A stretch of 64,000 nt of DNA from DASQDN01 sp963825845 (GCA_963825845.1 CAWGVL010000047.1:1-64000); one strand, 5' to 3'; numbered from the stretch's first letter, positions 8,871-18,330 are shown. Numbers and translations are program-made. The notes: a model not told the origin generated them from the sequence alone.

Positions 8871-9405
8871 CTCTTCTTGAGACGATTGCACGGTCTCGCG
8901 GCGCCACTGATGTCGACGGCAGTCGTCCCCTCGTCAATGTGCTGGATTCTCCCATCCTTATCAATGACAAAGGTGGTCCGGTTCGCCAGTCCACGATCGG
9001 GATCAGAACGCCATATTGCGCGCTGACGTTGCGCTGAAAATCGGTGAGCATGATGTAGGAGGCTTTTAGCTCCTCAGCCCGACGTTTCAGGGTCGGACTG
9101 TTATCGGTGCTGGTCGGGAGGACCTCAGCGTTCGCGCCTCTGAACTTCTCGATGTCAGATGCGAAACTCGTCATCTCTTTCGTACAGCAAGTGTAAAAGC
9201 GGCAGGAAAGAAGGTCAATACCACTGTTTCTGTTCGCATAAGTCGGAAAGTTTCGCCTGCTTGCCAATCGTGGCCGGCAGAGTAAAGTCGTAAAGTAAAG
9301 TCGGAGCTGTATCGCCGACCTTGAGTGTTGTCTTGCCGGGCTGCGCGTCGGCCGCAAAGAGCGAAATGGTAAGCAGACCCACAATCGACAGGGGTCGAGC
9401 TTCAT
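8867..9405 (-). pseudogene. Peroxiredoxin (BCP/AhpC-TSA type), multiply frameshifted
   Basis: Pieces in different frames form one exported redoxin: LKVGDTAP, FTLPATIGKQAKLSD, then TKEMTSFASDIEKFRGANAE, ASYIMLTDFQRNVSAQYGVL and NRTTFVIDKDGRIQHIDEG, ending at 8867. A near-tandem duplication of about 12 bases (AAAGTAAAGTCG-like, around 9282-9304) disrupts the APDFTLP region. Further indels fall near the expected catalytic cysteine and near 8995. At least four changes and a duplication argue for real decay. Similar proteins reduce peroxides through a thioredoxin-like fold. It is flanked by the racemase-family gene and the M24 peptidase. Confidence 0.7.
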
Positions 9406-9433
9406 ACAGCAGAGAGTATCTCGGCGTTCGGCG

Positions 9434-10603
9434 CTAGAGAACGAGGAGCGCGGTTTGAACTTCGCCCGTTACTTGAGCATCCCTTTCGCCTACATAGACA
9501 TTCACCTCGGACCGGATTCCGAAAGTCGGCAAGTACACTCCGGGCTCAATGGAGAAACAGGTACGCGGGATAATACGTCGCTCGTCGTGAGTCTCGTAGT
9601 TGTCCATGTTGGCGCCGGCTCCATGGACATCAGCCCCAATCGAGTGCCCCGTTCGATGAATAAAGTATGTTCCGAACCCGGCGTGCTCGATATAACCGCG
9701 AGCCACGTCATCAACCTGGAATCCAGCAATCGATTTTTCGTCGGTAATAGAGCGTTGTACGAATTGAACGGCTGCATCGCGACCGCTCGTGACGACCTCG
9801 AATACGTTCAGCATTTCTGAAGGAGGGGAATCGCCGCAGAAGCCCGTCCAGGTGATGTCATAGTACACGGACGAGGGTCTTTGAAGCTTGGACCACATAT
9901 CGATCAGGACGAAGTCGCCGGGAACTATCGGAGCGTGACGAGTGGCCGTCGGTTCATAGTGGGGGTCGGACGCATTCGCGTTGACCGCTACGATAGGGCC
10001 GTGATCTGTCGCCAGTCCGTTGGCTGCGAATGCTTCGAGGAGAAACGACTTTATCTCCCACTCATCGACCGCTGTGTTATTTCGAGTCCGCTCTCTGACT
10101 AACTCAAACGCCTCGGCTCGGATCCTATCCATTCTACGGCCGGCTTCGAGGTGCATTTCCAACTGCTGGTCCGTCCAACGGGCTTCGAACTGCTGAACCA
10201 AATCGGCCGATCCGCGAACCTCGATTCCGAAGCTCCGAACGATCTCGATGGTACCTGCATCGACCATCGCAATGTAAGGCAAGGCGCATTCGGCTGAGTA
10301 TTGCATCGCGACTGCGCGCGCATTGCCGAGGAGTGCTCGCAACTCGTTTCGCTGCTCAGACCATCGCGAATAGAAACGCTTCGCGCCCGGCAAAGACTCG
10401 AGGCTATGCGGCTCGATTCGATGACATAAGGCAGCGGGCTCGCCTTCCCGAGGTATGAAGTAATACCAACGCCTGGTAGGTTGCAAGTCATCCGGTAGGC
10501 CGAGAATACGATACGCGAGGGGATCACGATGATGGTGGTCATAGAAGAGCCATCCATCGAGTCGCTGGGCCTGAATGGCAGCTTGTATCTCACCGAGGTT
10601 CAT
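9434..10603 (-). CDS. M24-family (Xaa-Pro type) aminopeptidase
   Basis: A 389-aa protein with a creatinase-like N-terminal domain and a C-terminal pita-bread metallopeptidase domain. The five expected metal ligands are visible in order: Asp in VLIDMW, Asp in YYDITW, His in HRTGHSIG, Glu in FSIEPGVY and Glu in RSEVNVY. The family removes N-terminal residues ahead of proline or splits X-Pro dipeptides. There is no signal peptide, so a cytoplasmic enzyme. Its ATG overlaps the TGA of the POT transporter gene (ATGA, 10600-10603), implying translational coupling. Together the two would import small peptides and hydrolyse them. Confidence 0.9.
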   Translation of the reverse strand: MNLGEIQAAIQAQRLDGWLFYDHHHRDPLAYRILGLPDDLQPTRRWYYFIPREGEPAALCHRIEPHSLESLPGAKRFYSRWSEQRNELRALLGNARAVAMQYSAECALPYIAMVDAGTIEIVRSFGIEVRGSADLVQQFEARWTDQQLEMHLEAGRRMDRIRAEAFELVRERTRNNTAVDEWEIKSFLLEAFAANGLATDHGPIVAVNANASDPHYEPTATRHAPIVPGDFVLIDMWSKLQRPSSVYYDITWTGFCGDSPPSEMLNVFEVVTSGRDAAVQFVQRSITDEKSIAGFQVDDVARGYIEHAGFGTYFIHRTGHSIGADVHGAGANMDNYETHDERRIIPRTCFSIEPGVYLPTFGIRSEVNVYVGERDAQVTGEVQTALLVL

Positions 10604-12042
10604 CGAACTCCTCCCATCAGGCGGACCATCGGCCGGACAAACATCGCAAGGACAACACCGGCCGCAATCGCAAATGTGCCAACAACACCGAATAGGGTGG
10701 GCAGGGGAAGTGACTCATACATCGATGCCATGCGGCCTCCCATGTAGTTGCCGACTGATAGCGCAAGAAACCAAACACCCATCATGAGGCCGGTGACACT
10801 CGGCGGCGCAAGTTTCGTCATCGCGCTGAGGCCTACGGGGCTCAGGCACAATTCACCCATCGTATGACACAGATACGTTGCGACCAGCCACAAAGGACTG
10901 ACTCTGACGCCCGACTCGGCGGTGGAGCCAACCGACAGAACTAAAAATCCAAGTCCGACCAGAAGAAGGCCCAAGGCGAATTTCGCTGGGCTCGATGGCT
11001 CTTTCGGCCCCAAGCGCACCCACAGCCACGCGAACACAGGAGCCAAGGCGATAAGGAACATGGAATTGACGGATTGATACCAGGGCGCAGGGAACTCTCG
11101 GCCCAAGATGCGATTGTCAGTGCTTCGTTCCGCGAACAGGTTCATTGTCGAACCGGCTTGTTCAAACACCGACCAAAAGATTGCGGCTGCAAGGAACAAC
11201 CCGAGAATCACAATCAGCCGCTTGCGTTCGATCGTGTTCCACTGCGATGACGTGAGCAGCCATGCGAAGAACACTACGACGACGGTCAACAGCACCAACC
11301 CGGAAGTATCAGCGATGCCTTTTGCTGTTACGATACCGGCGAAACCGAGGATGATCACCCCGGCAACAATGCCGGTCAGAACAGCGAGTCCAAGAATCAG
11401 ACGCCGGCGGGACTTAGCCGTATCGCTACTGCCCGCGGGGACTAATCCCGCGTCACCAAGATTGCTTCCGCCGACGACATACTGAATTAGCCCGATGATC
11501 ATTCCAATTCCAGCCAGTCCGAATCCATACCGCCAGTTATACTGAGCGACCCAGCCGCATAGCAACGGGGCGATCAACGCTCCCGTGTTGATACCCATAT
11601 AAAAAATGGAGAATCCTGCGTCCCGGCGAGCGTCTTCGGGTGTGTAGAGTTGACCAACGATCGCGCTGACATTCGGCTTCAGCAGTCCGGTGCCCGCGAC
11701 GATCAGCGCTAAACCGGTATAGAAAGCAAACATCGATGGGATGACAAGACAGAAGTTGCCGACAGTAATCAGAATTCCGCCGATGAACACGGCCCGTCGT
11801 AAGCCTAAGAATTGGTCTGCGATCCAGCCGCCGGGGAGCGCCGCCATGTACACCATCGCGGTGGTTAAACCATAGATGACACCAGCGTCCGCGGTTTGAA
11901 AGCCAAGACCGCCTTCGGACACCTTCGCAGTCATGAAGAGGATCAGGATCGCTCGCATGCCGTAGTAGCTGAACCGTTCCCACATTTCGGTAAAAAAAAG
12001 AGTGGAGAGACCGCGTGGATGACCGAAGAAATTCGTATCCAT
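10600..12042 (-). CDS. POT/PTR-family proton-coupled peptide transporter
   Basis: A 480-aa MFS protein with about 12-14 membrane segments. The N-terminal E-x-x-E-R-like signature is FTEMWERFSYYGMRAIL at residues 17-33, typical of proton-coupled oligopeptide transporters, and a PTR2-like stretch (LKPNVSAIVGQLY) follows. It imports di- and tripeptides with protons across the inner membrane. The start codon overlaps the stop of the upstream ABC ATPase gene (TGATG), and the stop overlaps the start of the M24 peptidase. The three genes therefore form one tightly packed unit, although the ABC gene need not share its function. Confidence 0.9.
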   Translation of the reverse strand: MDTNFFGHPRGLSTLFFTEMWERFSYYGMRAILILFMTAKVSEGGLGFQTADAGVIYGLTTAMVYMAALPGGWIADQFLGLRRAVFIGGILITVGNFCLVIPSMFAFYTGLALIVAGTGLLKPNVSAIVGQLYTPEDARRDAGFSIFYMGINTGALIAPLLCGWVAQYNWRYGFGLAGIGMIIGLIQYVVGGSNLGDAGLVPAGSSDTAKSRRRLILGLAVLTGIVAGVIILGFAGIVTAKGIADTSGLVLLTVVVVFFAWLLTSSQWNTIERKRLIVILGLFLAAAIFWSVFEQAGSTMNLFAERSTDNRILGREFPAPWYQSVNSMFLIALAPVFAWLWVRLGPKEPSSPAKFALGLLLVGLGFLVLSVGSTAESGVRVSPLWLVATYLCHTMGELCLSPVGLSAMTKLAPPSVTGLMMGVWFLALSVGNYMGGRMASMYESLPLPTLFGVVGTFAIAAGVVLAMFVRPMVRLMGGVR

Positions 12043-13244
12043 CAGGATGCCCGAGCCACTTTCCAGTCAATTTGCGTTCGGAAATTCGCGACGCCGGCTG
12101 TGTCGCGTTCATCGACCACACTGAACATCACGGCATCATCAAGCCAGTCCTGACTGGCTCCGTTTGGGTGTTGGCTGGCAACTGTGAGAGTGTACTCTTG
12201 TCGCGTGAGGAAGCAGCGGAAACCGAAGCGAACTGTCACCGAATCGCCGGCATTAAAGTCCCCTAGTTCGATCCCTTCGATCCTGGTGTTTGTGCCAAAC
12301 ACCTCAATGCCTAGCCGATTGCGGATCAACATTCCGATCATCGGCCGGGCCGTCGGCTTATTGAATCGCGCATTGATCTCGATCGAGATATCGTCGCCTG
12401 CTTGAACCGCATTCGTCTCATCGCCTGAGGAGGCGATGATTCGAATGCCGGTGATAGTGCTCGTGCGATCGCCATGTCTGTAATTGCCGGTAAGGTCACT
12501 CTTCTCGGCATGCGTGGCTTGCTGATCGTGAACGAGCGCGACGTAGCGGTTCACCACTTCGGATGGGGAGCCTTCGGAGAAGACCTCACCTTTTAGCATC
12601 AGAATCGCGCGATGACAGAGCCGCTTGACAAGACCCAAATCATGCGAGACGAAAAGGATCGTGACCTTTCGATTCTTCAACTCTTCGAGTTTTTGTAAAC
12701 AGCGATTGGCGAAGATCGCATCGCCAACGGCAAGAGCCTCGTCAACTATCAGAACGTCAGGTTCAACATGAATGGCGGTCGCAAACGCGAGCCGTACATA
12801 CATTCCACTTGAATATTCTTTCACTGGACGGTCGATGAATTCACCAATCTCGGCAAAAGCTTCGATTGCTGGGAAAACACGCTCCGTCTCCTTGCGGGAC
12901 AGCCCCATGATCTCTCCGTTCAGGAAGACATTTTCTCTTCCGGAGAACTCTGCATTGAACCCCGCCCCCAGTTCCAAGAGAGCGGCGACGCGTCCCTCTA
13001 CGGAGACGCGTCCCGACGTAGGCTGAAGGATTCCCGTCGTAACCTGCAGTAAAGTACTCTTGCCGGACCCGTTCGGCCCCACGATACCGAGGATCTCGCC
13101 CGCATCGACGCCGAAACTTACGTTTCGCAACGCCCAGAAATCCGTATGACACGGTTTGGACCGAAAAGGAATCAACTCTCGTAAGCGATCCGAAGGACGA
13201 TCGTAGAGCCGAAACAATTTCGAGACATTCTGGGCCACCACCAC
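12042..13244 (-). CDS. ABC transporter ATPase, Wzt-like polysaccharide exporter
   Basis: A 400-aa protein: an ABC nucleotide-binding domain (Walker A GPNGSGKST, signature region EYSSGMYVRLAFA, Walker B VLIVDEALAVGD, switch His in FVSHD) with a C-terminal beta-sandwich of about 150 residues typical of Wzt proteins that recognise O-antigen-like polysaccharides. The closely similar families export O-antigen or teichoic acid. Normally a Wzm permease gene is adjacent; none is present. The start appears to be one of three consecutive GTG codons near 13244-13250, with no convincing ribosome-binding site, only 16 bases after the stop of the phage hub gene. The junction may mark an insertion point of the phage cluster. 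Confidence 0.88.
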   Translation of the reverse strand: MVVAQNVSKLFRLYDRPSDRLRELIPFRSKPCHTDFWALRNVSFGVDAGEILGIVGPNGSGKSTLLQVTTGILQPTSGRVSVEGRVAALLELGAGFNAEFSGRENVFLNGEIMGLSRKETERVFPAIEAFAEIGEFIDRPVKEYSSGMYVRLAFATAIHVEPDVLIVDEALAVGDAIFANRCLQKLEELKNRKVTILFVSHDLGLVKRLCHRAILMLKGEVFSEGSPSEVVNRYVALVHDQQATHAEKSDLTGNYRHGDRTSTITGIRIIASSGDETNAVQAGDDISIEINARFNKPTARPMIGMLIRNRLGIEVFGTNTRIEGIELGDFNAGDSVTVRFGFRCFLTRQEYTLTVASQHPNGASQDWLDDAVMFSVVDERDTAGVANFRTQIDWKVARAS

Positions 13245-13260
13245 GGCCTGAATATAGCAT

Positions 13261-16200
13261 TCACAGCCGAACGGTTACGGTAAGACCCGCTCCAGGCCGG
13301 TCCGAACCTACTGCTATGAGATCCAAGCCCAATTTGCATCCAGCGGCAAGCGGCGGGAGCGTCAGGCCGTCGATGACCGGATCCGAGAGGGTCTCGCCGG
13401 CTGGAATTGTGACCGTGCAGTACGCTTCCCCGTCACGCGTCACGCGCACTTCGATCGGTCCGCCAGTTGAGGGGTCGATCACGGTCGCGAAAATATCTCG
13501 AACAGCATGCGAGGCCTCGACGCTCAACTGTGGCACGGCGTTCGATTGCACGGCAAGTGGGCCATCCACCTGCATTGAGAACTGACCACCCGACAAGGTT
13601 CGAATGCCGCCATCAACAAGAGTGCTGAAAGACGCTACGCCTACCTGACTGTTACCTTTTACATTAGTGACGTAGAGTTCCGCAGCAGCAATACGAATAT
13701 CCGGGACTGTCAAGACCTGACTATAACTTCCACTCGCCGCCGTCCCGAAGACACCTTTCACGAAAGGGATCACAAACGCCTTTCGCTCGAGGGGCCACAC
13801 GCTTGAGGTCCCGTCATGCGATGCCGCTTCCGTGCCCAGAGCCCCGCGTTGAACGACAAGTTCCAGTTGATCGTGGGAAATCTCGTCGATGCTGACCAAC
13901 TCCGTACCGATTTGCAACACCCCACCGATACTGAACGACCGTGGCTCCAAAAGCCGAAGCACGGTCGTTTCCTCGGCTACAGCTTCCGCAAGCGCAATGG
14001 CAGTTGCCGGAGCGAGTTCGTTCCAGAAATGGAGCGTCAAACTCCCCGCAGAGATCGACCGGGTGTTCGTAAGGTCGTGAAACCCGACACCAGTGATCTC
14101 ACACAGTCCCTGCCCTGGCGAGTTCAGCCCGAAAATCGGGGCCGGCGGCACGTCATTGTCCGCCGCTGCACCACCGATCGTCCATCGCGTCAAAGGTGAT
14201 AACTCGTAGGAACACTCACGATCGTGCACATTTGCGGAACGTCCCGATACGTGAATTACCGCCCGCTCCCGGTTGGGTACGCGAAATACCACAGGACTTG
14301 ACTCACTCAGCGCTGCAAAATTCCAGCTTGGCTCCACCACAACGAACATGCTGGTCGAATCCGGCTCCACCGTCCACTTCGTCGACAGTGACAGCGATGT
14401 GTCCGTATTGGAAAGTACCAATCGTTCCTGGCCGCGGCCCTTACCTTTGCAGATCCTGACAAGCTTTCCTCGATATTCGTTGGGGAGCATCCGCAAATTC
14501 TCATTACCGATGCCGATATTCGAGTGAGTGGATCCACTTGTCTCTGGCAAAAGTTCAAGGCGCCAGTAAAAATTTGCATGATGGTAGTTAGCATCCGGCG
14601 GCGCGGCAAGCTCCGGTTCAACGCCATCGTCGATCCACTCCGGCACAATCGCCTGATCCCTTGCAACGCGCAACAGCTGCGTTGGATTGGGTCCTCTGTA
14701 CACATTGAATGAGGCAGTTCCGGGAGCAAAGCTCAGATCATGCAAGGTAACCGAGTTCGTATCCTCGCTAGCAGGCACGGTAGCCCGCGCAACAAACGAC
14801 AACGCACTCTCCTCGCCATCTTCGCCCACTGCGCTGATTGCGTAGTAGTAGCTTCTGCCGCCCGGTAGACCGCCGTCACCTTGCGAAACACGAGGAGCCA
14901 AGCTCATCAGCGGAATCGCCGGCGCATTCTTCGCAGGACTTCTGGGCGTTGCGAATGATACTGCCACCGAAACCTCGTAAGATCCATCCGCCGTCTCGAT
15001 CGGTGTTTCTTCGACATCGAACTGGGAAAACCCTTCATCATCGAAAGACGTACCGGAGAGCGGACGTGGGAGGCCAGCCTCGACGACAGGCTGTCTGCCT
15101 CCACCGATAACTCCCAATGCGCCACCACCTCCGACATACCACTCATCTTTATGGAGCTGGGCCGTCAGGAGGATAGAACGGTAGTTCAAGCTTGGAGCCA
15201 TACGAACTATCCGGAAGAGTTGACGATCCAATCCTTCCTTTAAGTACGTGATTGTGATCAGATCACCTGGCCTCAGCCCCACTCCTCGAACGCCGGTCTC
15301 AAATTCGACATAGGTATTTCCGCGAATCGCTCGATCCAGTTGCAACCGGAGGATGCGTCCAGCTTGGCTGAAGTTCGGCATACCCAAGGCGGTGAGACTC
15401 GCGCTGATCTCCTGGCCAGCAGTCACGGCATCAGCCACGTCCACCAGGGACAAGCTGTCCTGCTGATACTCATTGAACTCATCCTGGAACTCGACCGTGT
15501 ATCGGTTAGGCGTCTCAGCGGTACTCCGCGAAAACAACCGCAAAGTAGGTTCGCCACTGGGTTTTCGGGCGATATCCGAGAACGGCGAACTGGCATCGCC
15601 AAACTCGTAAGCCGGCCACCCGCCGGAGAGCGTTTCCACGCTGTTCGAGCATTCCGGTTTCTCTGCCTGCTGTACGGCAATGGATGACTCCGTGCCGAGT
15701 TGGAGCAGACCATCCGGCCCATATGTGAGATACAGGGCAGAGGCATTACGGACTCCGCGGATGACGTCCGCCGCGCTCCGTCGTTTTCGTACTACCAAGT
15801 TACATTGAAAGCGCGCGACCGTACGCGGATTCCCATGAAGGTCTACGGTCTCAATTGGTTCACTACAGTAAGTGGCGGTACGGGCAAAACTTCCAAGGTC
15901 GATCTCATCTTGAGCCCATCCACTCCTCCGAAGCAGATCCAGAAGGACCCACGCCGGATTGTTTGTGAAGATCTCTCCAACGAACGTGCCCGTGTCATCA
16001 TATGTCGGCAGCTTCATGCCGCGAATCAGCACATCGACCTTGGGTAGCGATCGTCCGTCACTGATACGATTTGGGACCACGACGGACAGTACGGCCATGC
16101 TCCCATAGGGATCTCCCATGGGATTGCCTGCGCCGTCCGTAAAGTCGAGATTGAACGTACCGTCCCGATAGCCCGCGTTGGCTACGTTGAACCAACCTGT

Positions 16201-17175
16201 CGCTGTCGGCTTCTCCGCAAGATCTCCCGCGGGCAGTTCGATGTCGTTCACAACTACCTTAGTGACACCCTCGATCGGCCCCATTCCAAGCAGCACTTCC
16301 AGGTGCGTCAGATTTCCGTCATTGCGAGCAAACACAATAGGTGGTCGATACCACGCGATACCGTACACCAAGGGGATGAAGTCGTTGTAGCGACCTTCAT
16401 TTTCAACGGCGCCGCTGGCGTGACCAGTCTTCTCCCCATAAGTCTTAACCTGAATGGTAGAAGGAACAAACTCAACGCCACCGAATCTCCGTGTTGTAAG
16501 ATTTGCGACGTCAACGTCGAACATACCTCGGTCGACACATGATGATCGTGTGTAGTCACAGTCGGTGTATGGCTGTCCTCCAGACAGGTTGCCGGCTCCG
16601 CCTTCGAGCCCGGCCGAGTATCCGCACCGATAAAACGGCGAGTACTTCCCTCGGTTGCCGCCATCGAGCGCGGTGTGACGCTGTTTCTCTGTCGACGGAA
16701 ACATCCACGGGCAGCGCCGCTGGATGCGCGCTTCTGGGAGCAAGATCCGCTGCAAATTCATTCGGCTAACGAAGCTCAAGCGTATAGCCGACTCAGTGAT
16801 TTCATCGGGCGGGTTGCAGGCTCCACGGAAGATTACCATCTCTTCGGATACAGCTTCGCCCGATAACGCATTCAGAAAGACAAAACGCACCGTCAAGCGC
16901 GAACCCTTCCAACCCGCTGCACGTTCGACTTGTGAGAAATACGAGTCGGCGTTAGCCAGCGTAAGAGAAACCTTCGATAACGCGTCAATCCCGTCCTCGG
17001 ACGCAGACCGCAGATCAAAAACATTGTGCCTAAGCACCCGCCCGTCGAATGATCGATCCCGGAGCTGGATTTCGTGAGTACTCCACCGTTCCACCGCCCC
17101 GGTCGGAAGCTCGCATTCGAATAACAGAAGGGGAGTCTCGGTTATCTCACTCCGTTTAATCTCATGGATTGTCAT
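13261..17175 (-). CDS. Phage tail hub/tip fusion (gpL/DUF2163-like plus gpJ/megatron-like)
   Basis: A 1304-aa structural protein. The start is ATG 17173-17175, overlapping the previous stop as ATGA; the frame's further upstream opening is out-of-frame shadow of the preceding gene. Residues 1 to about 225 look like a gpL/DUF2163-type tail hub protein: four cysteines (155, 184, 206, 213), the last two as C-x6-C in CDYTRSSC, match the iron-sulfur ligand arrangement I recall for lambda gpL. The following about 600 residues resemble gpJ/host-specificity or GTA 'megatron' proteins (FIPLVYGIAWYRPP, LLGMGPIEGVTKVVVND). A fibronectin-like module with GRSYYYAISAVGEDGEESA lies near residues 760-860. In most phages and GTAs these are separate genes. 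Confidence 0.8.
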   Translation of the reverse strand: MTIHEIKRSEITETPLLLFECELPTGAVERWSTHEIQLRDRSFDGRVLRHNVFDLRSASEDGIDALSKVSLTLANADSYFSQVERAAGWKGSRLTVRFVFLNALSGEAVSEEMVIFRGACNPPDEITESAIRLSFVSRMNLQRILLPEARIQRRCPWMFPSTEKQRHTALDGGNRGKYSPFYRCGYSAGLEGGAGNLSGGQPYTDCDYTRSSCVDRGMFDVDVANLTTRRFGGVEFVPSTIQVKTYGEKTGHASGAVENEGRYNDFIPLVYGIAWYRPPIVFARNDGNLTHLEVLLGMGPIEGVTKVVVNDIELPAGDLAEKPTATGWFNVANAGYRDGTFNLDFTDGAGNPMGDPYGSMAVLSVVVPNRISDGRSLPKVDVLIRGMKLPTYDDTGTFVGEIFTNNPAWVLLDLLRRSGWAQDEIDLGSFARTATYCSEPIETVDLHGNPRTVARFQCNLVVRKRRSAADVIRGVRNASALYLTYGPDGLLQLGTESSIAVQQAEKPECSNSVETLSGGWPAYEFGDASSPFSDIARKPSGEPTLRLFSRSTAETPNRYTVEFQDEFNEYQQDSLSLVDVADAVTAGQEISASLTALGMPNFSQAGRILRLQLDRAIRGNTYVEFETGVRGVGLRPGDLITITYLKEGLDRQLFRIVRMAPSLNYRSILLTAQLHKDEWYVGGGGALGVIGGGRQPVVEAGLPRPLSGTSFDDEGFSQFDVEETPIETADGSYEVSVAVSFATPRSPAKNAPAIPLMSLAPRVSQGDGGLPGGRSYYYAISAVGEDGEESALSFVARATVPASEDTNSVTLHDLSFAPGTASFNVYRGPNPTQLLRVARDQAIVPEWIDDGVEPELAAPPDANYHHANFYWRLELLPETSGSTHSNIGIGNENLRMLPNEYRGKLVRICKGKGRGQERLVLSNTDTSLSLSTKWTVEPDSTSMFVVVEPSWNFAALSESSPVVFRVPNRERAVIHVSGRSANVHDRECSYELSPLTRWTIGGAAADNDVPPAPIFGLNSPGQGLCEITGVGFHDLTNTRSISAGSLTLHFWNELAPATAIALAEAVAEETTVLRLLEPRSFSIGGVLQIGTELVSIDEISHDQLELVVQRGALGTEAASHDGTSSVWPLERKAFVIPFVKGVFGTAASGSYSQVLTVPDIRIAAAELYVTNVKGNSQVGVASFSTLVDGGIRTLSGGQFSMQVDGPLAVQSNAVPQLSVEASHAVRDIFATVIDPSTGGPIEVRVTRDGEAYCTVTIPAGETLSDPVIDGLTLPPLAAGCKLGLDLIAVGSDRPGAGLTVTVRL

Positions 17176-17972
17176 GAAGTTACTCCTCTGACGGTTACAA
17201 CCTGCAGACGAACAGCGTGATTGTCTGGGCCGTTTGACACGCATCCGAACTTGTCTTGATCGAAGCGAGCGGTATAAACACCCGCCAAGTCCGTGTTTTT
17301 GCGGTATCCCGATGCGTCGACCTGCGCTTCCAGTTGTGGGCCATACACGTCTACAGCGCAAGCGGCAGGTATCTCGACACAGCACCGAACGTACTCGGAT
17401 TCGCCCGTTATTTCCCCGCTGATGACTATACGCTCCCAATTCGAAGTCACTGGACGCTTCACGAACAATGCCCCGTCCGCATTGTCGAGGCGCAACGCGA
17501 CCGACTCGGTTGATTCGGAGCGTACCCATACACTGAATGCGTATCGATACCAACCTGGAGCATCCACACTCTGCGCCATAATCTGGGGAGCTTGAGCGGC
17601 ATTTACGACGCGCCACCCAGACATGCCATAAAGCGCATCATCACTCGAAGGCGCGGTCTGCATCGCCGACTCCCACACTGGCTTCGATAAGTCCCCTGTC
17701 CAACGCAATAGGTTTCCAAAGGGGTCTACGAACATAAAGGTTCGTAACCGTCCTTCGCAGGCGACGAACAGATCTTCGAGGCTGCTGATCTCGTCGTCTG
17801 TCAGGCCCTCGTATGCGAGCTCCCATCGAGTAGATCCCGCCTCCGGATCGGCCATCTTGACGACTCTGTTCCCTGGCGCGCGATTCATCACCGTTCTTTC
17901 CAGAGTGTCTTTTCTGGATGGGAATTGACACATGGTCCCGGTAGCGAGTTGTGGAAAATAAAGTGTACTCAC
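17172..17972 (-). CDS. Distal tail protein, DUF2460-like with C-terminal extension
   Basis: A 266-aa phage protein starting at a GTG that overlaps the upstream stop (GTGA, 17969-17972). The first about 110 residues (FPQLATGTMCQFPSRK, GLTDDEISSLEDLF, FMFVDPFGNLLRW) parallel the whole upstream gene, so the two are paralogues. The remaining about 150 residues form a beta-rich domain (WYRYAFSVWVRSES, WERIVISGEITGES) that looks like a carbohydrate-binding-module jelly roll and may contact the cell surface. In gene-transfer-agent and lambda-like tails the gene at this position encodes the distal tail ring. Confidence 0.65.
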   Translation of the reverse strand: MSTLYFPQLATGTMCQFPSRKDTLERTVMNRAPGNRVVKMADPEAGSTRWELAYEGLTDDEISSLEDLFVACEGRLRTFMFVDPFGNLLRWTGDLSKPVWESAMQTAPSSDDALYGMSGWRVVNAAQAPQIMAQSVDAPGWYRYAFSVWVRSESTESVALRLDNADGALFVKRPVTSNWERIVISGEITGESEYVRCCVEIPAACAVDVYGPQLEAQVDASGYRKNTDLAGVYTARFDQDKFGCVSNGPDNHAVRLQVVTVRGVTS

Positions 17973-18328
17973 GGCCTGTTGTTCCGGATAATTAGCTGCC
18001 CTTGGTAGTGTCTTTCGTCCATGGCCGCTGCGGAGAGGACCTGCTGATCGAAGCTGCAGTCCGAATACTCCGTCCCGTCCCATGGGTCCACGAACGTGAA
18101 AGATCCGAACTGCCCCTGACGTTCTCTAAAGAACGTTTCAAGTGCGCCCATCTCCTCGGCAGATAGCTGATGGAGCTTCACCACCCAGCTTCGAACCGGT
18201 CCCCCTACTTCCCGAAATCTTTGTTCCCGACCGTCGACAAAGCGAAGCACGTGGGTGGAGTAGGTCATATTCCGGGACGAAGGATACTGAGTTACGGCCC
18301 CGGTGGTTAGTCGAGGAAAGTTGGCCAT
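17969..18328 (-). CDS. Distal tail protein, DUF2460-like (short paralogue)
   Basis: A 119-aa phage tail protein, MANFPRLTTGAVTQYPSSRN, with LSAEEMGALETFFRERQGQ and FTFVDPWDGTEY. The pattern of a start strand, a helix with E-E-x-x-x-L-E-x-F-F, and a closing F-x-F-V-D-P strand recurs in the next gene, indicating duplication. By position after the tape measure and before the hub protein, it fits gpM/gp12-like distal tail proteins. Two bases separate it from the tape-measure gene. Confidence 0.65.
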   Translation of the reverse strand: MANFPRLTTGAVTQYPSSRNMTYSTHVLRFVDGREQRFREVGGPVRSWVVKLHQLSAEEMGALETFFRERQGQFGSFTFVDPWDGTEYSDCSFDQQVLSAAAMDERHYQGQLIIRNNRP

Positions 18329-18330
18329 AG

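Noticed and set aside
17176..17616. N-terminal 147 residues of the long tail frame
   Set aside because: They are the out-of-frame shadow of the preceding tail gene; the ATG overlapping the previous stop fits the packing of the cluster.
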